Origin: JAFGBI01 sp964480725
GTDB lineage: Bacteria; Myxococcota_A; Polyangia; Polyangiales; Polyangiaceae
DNA length: 64,000 bases
NCBI GenBank assembly: GCA_964480725.1
Contig: CAYZQO010000034.1
Span: forward strand, 1 to 64,000
Reading direction: 5' to 3'
Numbering within the stretch: position 1 is the stretch's first letter; every line of letters begins with the position of its first letter. This document shows positions 1-7,508 of the stretch, piece after piece. The notes beneath the pieces were generated by a model. The model made no database searches. It was not told the DNA's origin and saw nothing but the letters and a program-made list of their open reading frames with translations. The translations under genes and the position numbers were made by a program.

Positions 1-3
1 GCA

Positions 4-34
4 CCGGCTGGGCTCACTGCGTCCGCCCAGCCGG
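4..34. terminator. GC-rich hairpin, candidate terminator
   Basis: A perfect 10-bp inverted repeat (CCGGCTGGGC at 4-13 and GCCCAGCCGG at 25-34) encloses an 11-base loop. It lies just past the stop codon of the minus-strand surface-protein gene that ends at 51. On the plus strand it is followed by ATTTCCC, so it could act in either direction. No clear T-run follows on the minus strand, so intrinsic termination is inferred from position and stem strength only. Confidence 0.45.
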
Positions 35-50
35 ATTTCCCGACGCGTCT

Positions 51-3000
51 TCAGCCGCGGCGGCGGCGGCGGGCGGCCAGCCCCAGGCCGATCAGGCCGA
101 CGAGCGCCCGCGGCGAGCCGCGCCCGGTCGGGCCGGGCACGCTGCACTGGCAGCCGCCGCCCCGGATCTCGGCCTCGTAGTAGAGCTCGTCCGTCGCGTC
201 GATGAGGCCGTTGCCGTCAACGTCGGCGTACCCGTCGGCCACGCCGTCCCCGTTCGTGTCGGCCAGGAGCGGCGAGGTCACGGTCGCCCCGAGGTCCGCG
301 TCGATCCGGCAGAGGTCGCGGTCGGTGTCCGGATCGTCGCAGGCGGTCCCGAGCTCGACGCCGTCGAGGAGCAGGTCGTCGTCGGAGTCGGCGTCGAGCA
401 CGGCGATGCGCTCGTCGCCGTCGAGGTCGTCGGTCGGGTTTGGCTCGTCACCGTCGAGGACGCCGTCGTCGTCCGTGTCCGCGTCGTCGGGATCGCTGCC
501 GATGGACTCCTCGAGCGCGTCGGAGAGGCCGTCCCGGTCGGAGTCCTCGAGCTCGCCGTCGTCGCTCGGATCATTCGGATCGGTTTCACCGCCGTCGATG
601 ACGCCGTCGAGGTTCCAGTCTTCGGAGGCGTCGGAGAGGCCGCCGTCGTCCGTGTCCGCGAGGAGTGGCGAGGTCGTCGTGGCCCCCGCGTCGGCGTCGG
701 GGCGGCAGTGACCGGCGTCCTGGTCAGTGCCCTCGCCGTCACAACCGAAGCCGAGCTCGGTGCCGTCGAAGAGCCCGTCGTCGTCGCTGTCCACGTCGAG
801 CACCGAGGGCAGTCCGTCGCCGTCCACGTCGAGCGTGGGGTTCGGCTCGCGCCCATCCGGGACGCCGTCGTCGTCGCTGTCGGCGTCCTCGTCACAGGTC
901 CCGAGCTTGCACTCGAGCTCGTCGCCGAGGCCGTCGCCGTCGGAGTCGGGTTGATCGACGTCGTCGTCGGGGTCGTTCGGATCGGTTTCGTCCTCGTCCA
1001 CCCCGCCGTCGCGGTGGAAGTCCTCTGAGCCGTCGCTGGCGCCGCCGCCGTCCGTGTCGGCGACGCAGGGATCGGTCGTCGTTTCCGGATCCGCGTCCTG
1101 TACGCAATGGCCCGCGTCCTTGTCCGTGTCGGCGTGCGAGCAGTCGAACCCCAGCTCCGTCCCGTCGAACAGGGCGTCGTCGTCGCAGTCGGGGTCGAGG
1201 ACGCCGATGAGACCGTCGCCGTCGCCGTCGTGGTCAAGGCCCGGCTCGTCGCCGTCGAGCACGCCGTCGTCGTCGGTGTCGGCGTCCTCCGGATCCGAGC
1301 CGAGCTCGCGCTCGCGGGCGTCGGAGAGACCGTCCGCGTCCGTGTCCAGCCCCTCCGCCTCGTCACAGGTCGTCCCCTCGGGGCAGACGCAGGCGAGCCG
1401 CTCGGCGTCACAGATGGGCGCCGCGGGGTCGGTGCAGTCGTCGTCGGAGACACACTCGACGCAGGCTCTGTCGACACAGATGGGCCGCGCGCTCGAGCAG
1501 TCCTCGTCCCCGACGCAGGGGATCGCGACGAAGAACGTCGTGGGGTCCACGGGCATGGTCGCGGGATCGTCACTCTCGATCTCCGTCGGGGTGTCGTTGG
1601 CCGTGACCGGGTACCGGACGGTGACCCGGCTCGTGACAGCACAAGGGGTCGACTCGCACCCCGCCAGGGCCAGATCCACCAGGGCCTCGTAGGTCACTGT
1701 GAGGCTCGCCCCCGGAGGCAGGGCGCCGTTGACGGAGCCGGTGCTCGGGCCAGAGCGCACGATGAGTCCGGCCTCCTCCGCCGTCACCTCGGCCTCGCCG
1801 GCGCCGCCGCTCCCCAACACCTGCACCGACTCCAGGTCGAGCGAGAGCGCCGCCGCGTGGTCCTCGAGGAGGGTGACCTCGCTCGCCGGTGCGTTGCCGA
1901 CGTTGGTGACGACGAGCTCGTAGCGCACAGTCCCACCCGCGAGGTAGGCGTTCCCGTCCAAGGGCTCGACCGCCAGTGTCGCCGTCAGCACCGGCGCCAT
2001 CGTGGGCGTCGCCGTCACCACACCGCCGACGAGGTACCGCTCGTACTCCGACATCAACTGGACAGACGGCGCCTCGACGCCGCTTGATGCGGCGGCGGGG
2101 AGGGACACCACGTCGAGGTCGAGCCCCGCGAGGCTCCGCGCTGCGCCGCTGAGGCGCGGGAAGTCTCCGATCGCGCTGCTTGGCTCGCCGTCGATGGTGC
2201 GCGAGGAGTCGAAGAAGTTGAAGCTGTTGCCGCTGCTGTTGGGGAGCGCGTCGCCACCGACCAGCACCGCGTCGCCGCCGATCCAGCCGTCGCCGTCGTA
2301 GCCCACGATGCCGAGGCGCGCGTTGGAAAGGGCGCCTTCACGCAGGGACGGCGTGGGGAGGGCGACGGTGATCCCCTCGTCCCGCTCCGCGGCGTCGAAG
2401 CCGATCATGTCGAGGCCGTGATGCACGCGAAGGTCGAACACCTCGCCGGCCGCGTCTCCGGTCGGTTCGTGCAAGACGACCATCCACCACCCTGCGACCG
2501 CCGCCTCGTCCTCGCCGAGGACGTCGACGGCGGCGTCAACGCCAGTCACGGAGTAAACGCCGGGGCCTTTGGCCTGCACCAAGGAGGTGACGTTGGCGGT
2601 GCCTTGGTAATAGTAGCCGTCGGCGACCGCCGCCGTGTCGGCGCAGCCCTCGGGCTCGTTCTGGCAGCGCGTGATCGTCCAGGTCCGCTCGGCCCGGATC
2701 GCCTCCGGGGTTTCGGTGGCACTCATGCCTGGCGCGCGGAGGCCGACCTCCTCGTCTGCGGTGAGCGGGGCGCTCTCCGCCTCGCGCGGCAGGTAGCCCA
2801 CCCAGTATAGGCGGGCAGCGGTGACTTGGCTCTCCGCTGGGAGCGCCAGCGTGGCGCCGCTCTCGGCCGTCGCCGGCTCCTCGATCGCGGTCGCGATGAC
2901 GTCGTCGTCGGCGCGTGTCCAGTACAGGTCGAGCGCGGAGTCGTCGGCGCCGACCACCTCGGCGTCAGCGTCCTCGTAGGCGGCCGTGCAGCTCGTCGTG

Positions 3001-3209
3001 CCGGAGAGCGGCGTCGGCACGGGCCCGGGGTCGCCGTCGAAGACCGCCTGCGTCAGCGACGAGCAGTCGAACCCGAGCGTGTTGCCGAGGAGCAGGAATC
3101 CACCGCGCTGCAAGCGCTGCAGCGCGAGCTCCGGCTCGGCGGCAGCCGTCCCCGCGAGCACGAGGAGCACGAACCCCACCCGTCCAGCGAGCGAGCTAGC
3201 ACGACGCAT
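51..3209 (-). CDS. MYXO-CTERM surface protein with DUF11-like domain and thrombospondin type 3 modules
   Basis: Predicted 1052-residue secreted cell-surface protein. The ATG at 3209 gives a signal peptide with two Arg, a hydrophobic core and an AAAE cleavage region; upstream in-frame codons are not protein-like. A DUF11-like beta domain lies near residues 408-530, a Cys-rich segment near 563-616, then three tandem modules of roughly 125 residues (about 621-1005), each with DxDxDGxxD calcium-binding repeats as in thrombospondin type 3. The C-terminus has a GGCQC cysteine motif, a short hydrophobic segment and five Arg, the layout of a MYXO-CTERM tail, which in known cases is processed by a myxosortase and leaves the protein on the outer surface. 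It follows the OmpA-like gene by 79 bp on the same strand, so the two are probably co-transcribed. Ligand and function are unknown; adhesion or cell-cell contact is a guess. Confidence 0.85.
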   Translation of the reverse strand: MRRASSLAGRVGFVLLVLAGTAAAEPELALQRLQRGGFLLLGNTLGFDCSSLTQAVFDGDPGPVPTPLSGTTSCTAAYEDADAEVVGADDSALDLYWTRADDDVIATAIEEPATAESGATLALPAESQVTAARLYWVGYLPREAESAPLTADEEVGLRAPGMSATETPEAIRAERTWTITRCQNEPEGCADTAAVADGYYYQGTANVTSLVQAKGPGVYSVTGVDAAVDVLGEDEAAVAGWWMVVLHEPTGDAAGEVFDLRVHHGLDMIGFDAAERDEGITVALPTPSLREGALSNARLGIVGYDGDGWIGGDAVLVGGDALPNSSGNSFNFFDSSRTIDGEPSSAIGDFPRLSGAARSLAGLDLDVVSLPAAASSGVEAPSVQLMSEYERYLVGGVVTATPTMAPVLTATLAVEPLDGNAYLAGGTVRYELVVTNVGNAPASEVTLLEDHAAALSLDLESVQVLGSGGAGEAEVTAEEAGLIVRSGPSTGSVNGALPPGASLTVTYEALVDLALAGCESTPCAVTSRVTVRYPVTANDTPTEIESDDPATMPVDPTTFFVAIPCVGDEDCSSARPICVDRACVECVSDDDCTDPAAPICDAERLACVCPEGTTCDEAEGLDTDADGLSDARERELGSDPEDADTDDDGVLDGDEPGLDHDGDGDGLIGVLDPDCDDDALFDGTELGFDCSHADTDKDAGHCVQDADPETTTDPCVADTDGGGASDGSEDFHRDGGVDEDETDPNDPDDDVDQPDSDGDGLGDELECKLGTCDEDADSDDDGVPDGREPNPTLDVDGDGLPSVLDVDSDDDGLFDGTELGFGCDGEGTDQDAGHCRPDADAGATTTSPLLADTDDGGLSDASEDWNLDGVIDGGETDPNDPSDDGELEDSDRDGLSDALEESIGSDPDDADTDDDGVLDGDEPNPTDDLDGDERIAVLDADSDDDLLLDGVELGTACDDPDTDRDLCRIDADLGATVTSPLLADTNGDGVADGYADVDGNGLIDATDELYYEAEIRGGGCQCSVPGPTGRGSPRALVGLIGLGLAARRRRRG

Positions 3210-3288
3210 CAGCCACTCCTTCCCGATCCAATCCTCATGGCGTGACCCGTTGGGACGGTGAGGGCAAGCTCCGCCGGACATCGGGGCG

Positions 3289-5052
3289 TCACCGGTCCGG
3301 TCCGTGCGCCGGGTCATCGGGTTTCGCGGCGGGCGCTGTGGGTGCTGGTGGCGCCGCTCGGTCACCCGTGGCGGGCGCCGTCGTGCCGGTCGGCGCGGCC
3401 CCCGTCGGAGGGGGCGTGTGTGGCTCGCTCCCACCCGCCGGGGGGACGCTCGGCGTGCTCTCGAGGATGTGGAACTCGACGCGTCGGTTCACCTGGCGAC
3501 CCGCTTCGGTGTCGTTCGGCTCGAGCGGCCGCGTTTCCCCGTACCCGACCGAGGTGAGCCGGCCGCCGGCGACTCCATGCGCGACGAGCCAGATCACGAC
3601 CGAGCTTGCCCGCGCGCGGCTCAGCTCGAGGTTGTAATCGTCCGGACCGACATCGTCGGTGTGTCCCTGGATCTCGACTCTGGTGAGCTCTGGGTGCTCG
3701 CGCAGGATCGCGGCGACGGCATCGAGGACCGGTACGCTCGCGAAGGTGAGGTTCGCCTTCTTGTACTCGAACTCGATGCGCTGCAGGATCCGGATCTGCC
3801 CCGTCTCCGCCTCCAGTCGCGCGCGGGGGCAGCCGTTGGTGGCAGGCGTCTCCTGACGGACGCCCGGCTCCCGTGGGCACGCATCCTCGGGGTCGGGGAT
3901 CCCGTCGCCGTCGGAGTCCGGCGGGGGGCTCGGCGCGGGCGGTGGTGCCGCCGGGCAGCCGTGTCGGGTGGGGTCGGGGTCGGCCGCGCCGGGCGCTTCG
4001 GGGCAGGCGTCGACGGGATCGGCGATCCCGTCACCGTCGCCGTCCGCCGCCGGACAGCCGGGGCGCGCCGGATCGGGCGTGGTGCCCGCCGGACGCCCGG
4101 GACAACGATCCTCCGGATCGACCACGCCGTCCCCGTCGCGGTCGCGCTCGGCGGTGACCGCCGGGAACCACTCGAGGGAGGCGACCACGCGCAGGTCGGG
4201 GCTGCCGAACCCCTGCGTCAGGCCGGGTCCTCCGGCGAGGCCGAGCCGGAAGTCGTCTGCCAGTGTGACCTTGCCACCGAGCAATAGCTCGACGGGAGTG
4301 CTCGCCTCTCCCCCGGACAGACGCTTCGAGCCGACGAGCTCGGGCCCGAGCAGAAGATCACCCCCCGCCAGGCGGAGTCCGGCGGCGGCGGCGAACGCCA
4401 GCTCATGGCCGAGCTCCGTGTCGGCGAAGCGGGCGTCGTGGGGGCGAACGTGCACGCCGAGGCGCGCGGCGTAGGCGAGGGGACCGACGTCTCCGGCGGC
4501 CAGCAGCCGGGGCAAGAGCCGGAGGGTGCCGTCCGAGGCGTAGGCGTCCTGGCTGCCGAGCGGGAGAAACGCCTCGATGCCGACGGCGAGGGTGAATGGG
4601 CGCCCGTAGCGGCCCAGCACCCGCACGTCGCCGGACAGGCGAGGATCACCGAGGGCGACTCCCCCCTCGGTCGCGAAGCGCCCGTCGGTGGTGACCACGG
4701 GCTCACCCGAGCTCTGGAGGAGCAGCGGCACGTTGAGGCCGAGCCGCAGTCGCTCGGCCAGGATCAGCGCGCCGCCCAGGTGCGCGAAGAACTGCGTGTC
4801 GACGACGGCCCGCGCGACCTCGCCATCGGCGCCGTAGGCGACGAGCGGCTGGCGGGCGTAGTCGAAGACGAGCCCGGCCGCCGGCCGCAGGTGGCCCCGG
4901 AGATCGAGCGAATCGTTCGCGTGCCAGTCACTCCCGCGCTCGGCGGGCGAGTACCGGTCGAGCGCGAACCCCTCCTGCGCCGTCGCGTTCACCGCGACGG
5001 CAAGCATTAGGAGGGCCGTCAACGGGCCGAGCGGAGAGCGCAAGGGAAGCAT
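3289..5052 (-). CDS. OmpA-family outer-membrane protein with TSP3 repeats
   Basis: 587 residues from ATG 5052, chosen because it begins a signal peptide ending in NATAQ. Residues about 30-300 are rich in alternating aromatic/hydrophobic and polar residues and Gly, consistent with a beta-barrel. Three DxDGDGxxDPxDxCP calcium-type repeats follow (about 315-400), then an OmpA/MotB peptidoglycan-binding domain (about 414-527) with the GHTDDVG and SRARA motifs and a QVNRRVEF end. A Pro/Ala-rich tail of about 60 residues closes the protein. Family knowledge: the OmpA domain anchors to peptidoglycan. The barrel, TSP3 and OmpA order resembles myxobacterial TraB, and the next gene encodes a MYXO-CTERM surface protein as in the traAB locus. 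However, the partner lacks a recognisable TraA-type variable domain, so the parallel is only architectural. Confidence 0.88.
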   Translation of the reverse strand: MLPLRSPLGPLTALLMLAVAVNATAQEGFALDRYSPAERGSDWHANDSLDLRGHLRPAAGLVFDYARQPLVAYGADGEVARAVVDTQFFAHLGGALILAERLRLGLNVPLLLQSSGEPVVTTDGRFATEGGVALGDPRLSGDVRVLGRYGRPFTLAVGIEAFLPLGSQDAYASDGTLRLLPRLLAAGDVGPLAYAARLGVHVRPHDARFADTELGHELAFAAAAGLRLAGGDLLLGPELVGSKRLSGGEASTPVELLLGGKVTLADDFRLGLAGGPGLTQGFGSPDLRVVASLEWFPAVTAERDRDGDGVVDPEDRCPGRPAGTTPDPARPGCPAADGDGDGIADPVDACPEAPGAADPDPTRHGCPAAPPPAPSPPPDSDGDGIPDPEDACPREPGVRQETPATNGCPRARLEAETGQIRILQRIEFEYKKANLTFASVPVLDAVAAILREHPELTRVEIQGHTDDVGPDDYNLELSRARASSVVIWLVAHGVAGGRLTSVGYGETRPLEPNDTEAGRQVNRRVEFHILESTPSVPPAGGSEPHTPPPTGAAPTGTTAPATGDRAAPPAPTAPAAKPDDPAHGPDR

Positions 5053-5169
5053 CGAGGGCCTCGACGGACCCCTCGTCGGGGCGGGCGTCGCGCCCGTCAC
5101 CACATCGAGCGCGCGAGGGGGTGAGCAGGATACCCGCCTTCCTCGCCCTCCGCTACGCCCGCGGCGCCG

Positions 5170-5199
5170 CGCGGCGCGGCTCCAGCGAACCGCGCCGCG
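5170..5199 (-). terminator. GC-rich hairpin after the repeat lipoprotein gene
   Basis: A perfect 10-bp inverted repeat (CGCGGCGCGG at 5170-5179, CCGCGCCGCG at 5190-5199) with a 10-base loop sits 15 bp beyond the stop codon of the minus-strand gene that ends at 5215. No T-run follows, so termination is inferred from position and stem strength. Confidence 0.45.
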
Positions 5200-5214
5200 T
5201 CACGGCGCTTCTGA

Positions 5215-6294
5215 TCACTGCCAGCTGCAGCCGGGCTGCGCGTCGCAGGCCGTCTCGTCGCTGAGTTCTTCGCAGGCGGTCGCCGCGCCCGCGCAGTTCA
5301 CCCAGGCACACCCCGCGCTCTCGCAGACGCCGCCCCCCGAGAGTTCCTCGCAGGCGGTCGCCGTACCGCTGCACTCCTCGGTGTCGGCGTCCCAGTCGCA
5401 CCCTGCGCTCGCGCAGCGATTCTCCTGCTCGTAGTCCTCGCAATCCGTCGGCGTGCCCGCGCAGGGGGCCACCCAGGAGCAGCCCGTGACCGCGCTGCAC
5501 TCGGTGTCGTCTAGCGAGCCGCAGTCTCCGGTGCCGGAGCACTCGCTGTCCTCCGCGCTCCACTCGCAGTCGTCTACGTTGCCGCAGGCCGCTTCGCTGT
5601 CCAGCGTGGAGCAATCGGCCGCGCCGGTGCAGACGTTAGTGGGGTCGCAGCCGCTCGCCGCGCTGCACGCCTGCGCGCTGAGGTCCTCGCAGGCCGTCGC
5701 CGTCCCCGTGCAGGCGGGCACCGGAGCCGCGCCGGCGGCGCCAGCGGTGCTGGTTGCGCCGGCGGTGCTGGTCGCGCCGGCGGTGCTGGTCGCGCCCGCA
5801 GTGCTGGTCGCGCCCGCAGTGCTGGTCGCGCCCGCAGTGCTGGTCGCGCCCGCAGTGCTGGTCGCGCCCGCCGCTTCCCCGCCGGCTCCACCCGTCGGCT
5901 GGGCTCCGCCGGTGGCGGGGGCCCCGCCCACGTCCTCACCGCCGGCGCCAGCGCTCGGCTGCACGCCGCCAGTGGCGGGAGCGCCGCCCTCCTCCTCACC
6001 GCCGGCGCCGCTGCTCGGCTGCACGCCGCCGGTGGCGGGAGCGCCACCCTCCTCTTCGCCGCCGGCGCCGCCGCTCGAGGTGCCGCCGGTGCGGGCGCCG
6101 CCCGTGGTGGTGCCGCCCGTGCCGCCGGTGCGGGTGCCGCCCGTGGTGGCGCCGCCGGTGCGAGCGCCACCCGTGGTAGCGCCGCCGGCCGCGAGGTCGT
6201 CACCCGCGGGATCGTCGTCGTCCTTGCCGCAGGCACTCGTCAGCGCCATCCCGAGCACCATCGCCAAACCTAGCCAAGCCGTCCTGTTCATCAC
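5215..6294 (-). CDS. repeat-rich, Cys-rich lipoprotein
   Basis: 359 residues with a lipoprotein signal (lipobox LTSAC at about residue 22). The mature part has four zones: a short acidic linker; Gly/Thr repeats of GGARTGGATTGG type (about 35-72); three 20-residue GGAPATGG-type repeats (about 73-138); seven exact copies of GATSTA (about 142-184); and a C-terminal Cys-rich domain (about 190-359) with recurring CxG...C...C...GCxW units and well over 20 cysteines. The low-complexity zones look like a flexible stalk that would present the disulfide-rich head away from the membrane. Similar stalked Cys-rich lipoproteins of unknown function are common in myxobacteria. It is probably monocistronic, with a 300-bp upstream gap and a hairpin downstream. 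The repeats could vary in number between strains. Confidence 0.8.
   Translation of the reverse strand: MMNRTAWLGLAMVLGMALTSACGKDDDDPAGDDLAAGGATTGGARTGGATTGGTRTGGTGGTTTGGARTGGTSSGGAGGEEEGGAPATGGVQPSSGAGGEEEGGAPATGGVQPSAGAGGEDVGGAPATGGAQPTGGAGGEAAGATSTAGATSTAGATSTAGATSTAGATSTAGATSTAGATSTAGAAGAAPVPACTGTATACEDLSAQACSAASGCDPTNVCTGAADCSTLDSEAACGNVDDCEWSAEDSECSGTGDCGSLDDTECSAVTGCSWVAPCAGTPTDCEDYEQENRCASAGCDWDADTEECSGTATACEELSGGGVCESAGCAWVNCAGAATACEELSDETACDAQPGCSWQ
5744..5869. repeat. seven tandem 18-bp repeats inside a coding region
   Basis: Seven consecutive 18-bp units of the form GCRGTGCTGGTYGCGCCS run without gaps. The last four (5798-5869) are identical and the first three differ at one to three positions. 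Each encodes one Gly-Ala-Thr-Ser-Thr-Ala unit on the minus strand. Unit length is a multiple of three, so copy-number change by slippage would keep frame and alter stalk length. Confidence 0.95.
5881..6060. repeat. three tandem 60-bp imperfect repeats inside a coding region
   Basis: Three units beginning at 5881, 5941 and 6001 align with exact 60-bp periodicity, and the first bases of a fourth follow at 6061. Each encodes a 20-residue block containing GGAPATGG in the lipoprotein read on the minus strand. A shorter-period Gly/Thr repeat continues to about 6190. Confidence 0.9.
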
Positions 6295-6596
6295 TGCTCT
6301 CTCCTCGCAATTCGGCGAACGCGAACCCTGCGCGACTCCGCCAGTTTTCTACAAGCCCACCCCCGAGGCGGCGCGGCTCGCGCCAGCCGCCGACCGGGGA
6401 CGGATGACCCCGGCCGCATCTTAGTCGCGGAGGGCGCCTCGCGCACCCCTGTCTCCACGCGGACGGCCGAATGCCCGTTGACCCGTCGTTCCCCGTATTC
6501 CGTCATTAAACGAACATTAGAGCCATAACGGAATTGGCCCTCGGGGCTGGGAACCCACGGATCGCGGACGCCGCCGGCGCCGAACGGGGAGCTTCG
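6295..6596. other. intergenic region upstream of the repeat lipoprotein gene
   Basis: 302 bp between two minus-strand genes. No coding sequence with myxobacterial codon use is apparent. The segment from about 6490 to 6540 is distinctly AT-rich compared with the rest of the window and contains an inverted repeat (listed separately), so it probably holds the promoter of the gene starting at 6294. Nothing else was recognised. Confidence 0.5.
6497..6534. promoter_or_regulatory. AT-rich inverted repeat, candidate promoter/operator
   Basis: ATTCCGT (6497-6503) and ACGGAAT (6528-6534) form a 7-bp inverted repeat around a 24-base AT-rich centre containing CATTAAACG and ATTAGAG. Read on the minus strand it offers -10-like TAATGT and TAATGA hexamers, about 200 bp upstream of the lipoprotein start at 6294. 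Its role as promoter or operator is inference from composition and symmetry. Confidence 0.4.
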
Positions 6597-7337
6597 CTAC
6601 TGCGCGCAGCCCACGAACGCGATGTCGTCGACGCAGATGTCGAAGTCCGCCATCCGCTTGTTCACCTGCCACTGCACGCCGTAGAGCTTGTCGGGCGTGA
6701 GCGCGGGCGGCCGCGGGTTGCCCCAGTCCGGCATCTGCTTCGCGTCCGGCCACATGAGCGCGTACTCGACCCATCCGTCGGTGAGCATCAGGTCAGCGCC
6801 GAAGTCGTTGAAGCATTGCTGGCAGGCGCCGCCCTGGGGGTCGGTGTTCGCGTCAGGCAGCTTGAGGCGGACCTTCTCGACCGTGCCCGGCGCCTTCCTG
6901 GCCCAGAAGGCGATCCCTCCGAACTGGCTCGCGTCCCAGGCGTCCTTGGGGTCGATGAAGTTGAAGCCGACCACCGCGAAGGGGCTCGGCCCCCCCTCGG
7001 CGATCTTGCCCTTCATGCAGGCGGCGTAACCGGACCCGTTCGCCCCGCCCGGGGTCATGACGAAGGTGCCGCCCATGGCGCCCGCCTGCGGTGTGACCGT
7101 GGTGCCGTCGGAGTCTGCGGCCGTGTACCAGTAGCCCCCGCGGCCGCCCCGCTCGAGGACCTTGTTGTTGCCGTCCTCGCCGTCGTCGAGCATGGCGTCG
7201 GCCGGGCACCGCGCGATGTCGAGGGGCTTGCCGTTGGCCGCAGGAGCGCCGGCGGCACCGCCTTTACTGCCGCCGCACGCCGTGGAGAGCGCAACCAGGG
7301 AGAGGATGGCGAGCGAGGGAGCAATGAAGCGTGTCAT
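6597..7337 (-). CDS. lipoprotein with carbohydrate-binding-like beta-sandwich
   Basis: 246 residues. A lipoprotein signal ends at the lipobox LSTAC, followed by a Gly/Ser/Ala-rich linker. The mature domain has the flow of CBM11-like or galactose-binding-like beta-sandwiches: a DDGEDGNN start, a GGYWYTA segment, a GGIAFWAR strand, and a DICVDDIAFVGC end, all seen in myxobacterial lipoproteins that bind or once bound sugars. Four cysteines in the mature part (including CQQC) could form disulfides. No catalytic motif is visible. It probably sits in the outer-membrane leaflet and binds polysaccharide, but ligand and function are inferred from fold resemblance only. Confidence 0.75.
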   Translation of the reverse strand: MTRFIAPSLAILSLVALSTACGGSKGGAAGAPAANGKPLDIARCPADAMLDDGEDGNNKVLERGGRGGYWYTAADSDGTTVTPQAGAMGGTFVMTPGGANGSGYAACMKGKIAEGGPSPFAVVGFNFIDPKDAWDASQFGGIAFWARKAPGTVEKVRLKLPDANTDPQGGACQQCFNDFGADLMLTDGWVEYALMWPDAKQMPDWGNPRPPALTPDKLYGVQWQVNKRMADFDICVDDIAFVGCAQ

Positions 7338-7508
7338 GGGATCTCTCCGGGAGAAAGCCGCCTCCGTCCGGGAGGGCGGTGGCCGGAAGATACTCGACCC
7401 TCCGGGCGACCGTCCACCCCGGTCGCTGGTACTCTCGCGGCGCGGCCCGGTGCGCCCGTTGCCTCCCGCCGTCCCGCGCGGGGCCCTGGGGCCCGGTTCG
7501 CTCCCGGG

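Noticed and set aside
202..3245. Long open frames on the plus strand and in other minus frames across the surface-protein gene
   Set aside because: They are shadows of a repeat-rich, GC-biased gene: Arg/Ser/Ala-rich, no signal, no domain, and only the called frame yields a coherent secreted protein.
7481..7494. Two GGGCCC motifs in a row as a terminator
   Set aside because: The units are short palindromes with a two-base gap, not a stable hairpin arrangement of useful length.
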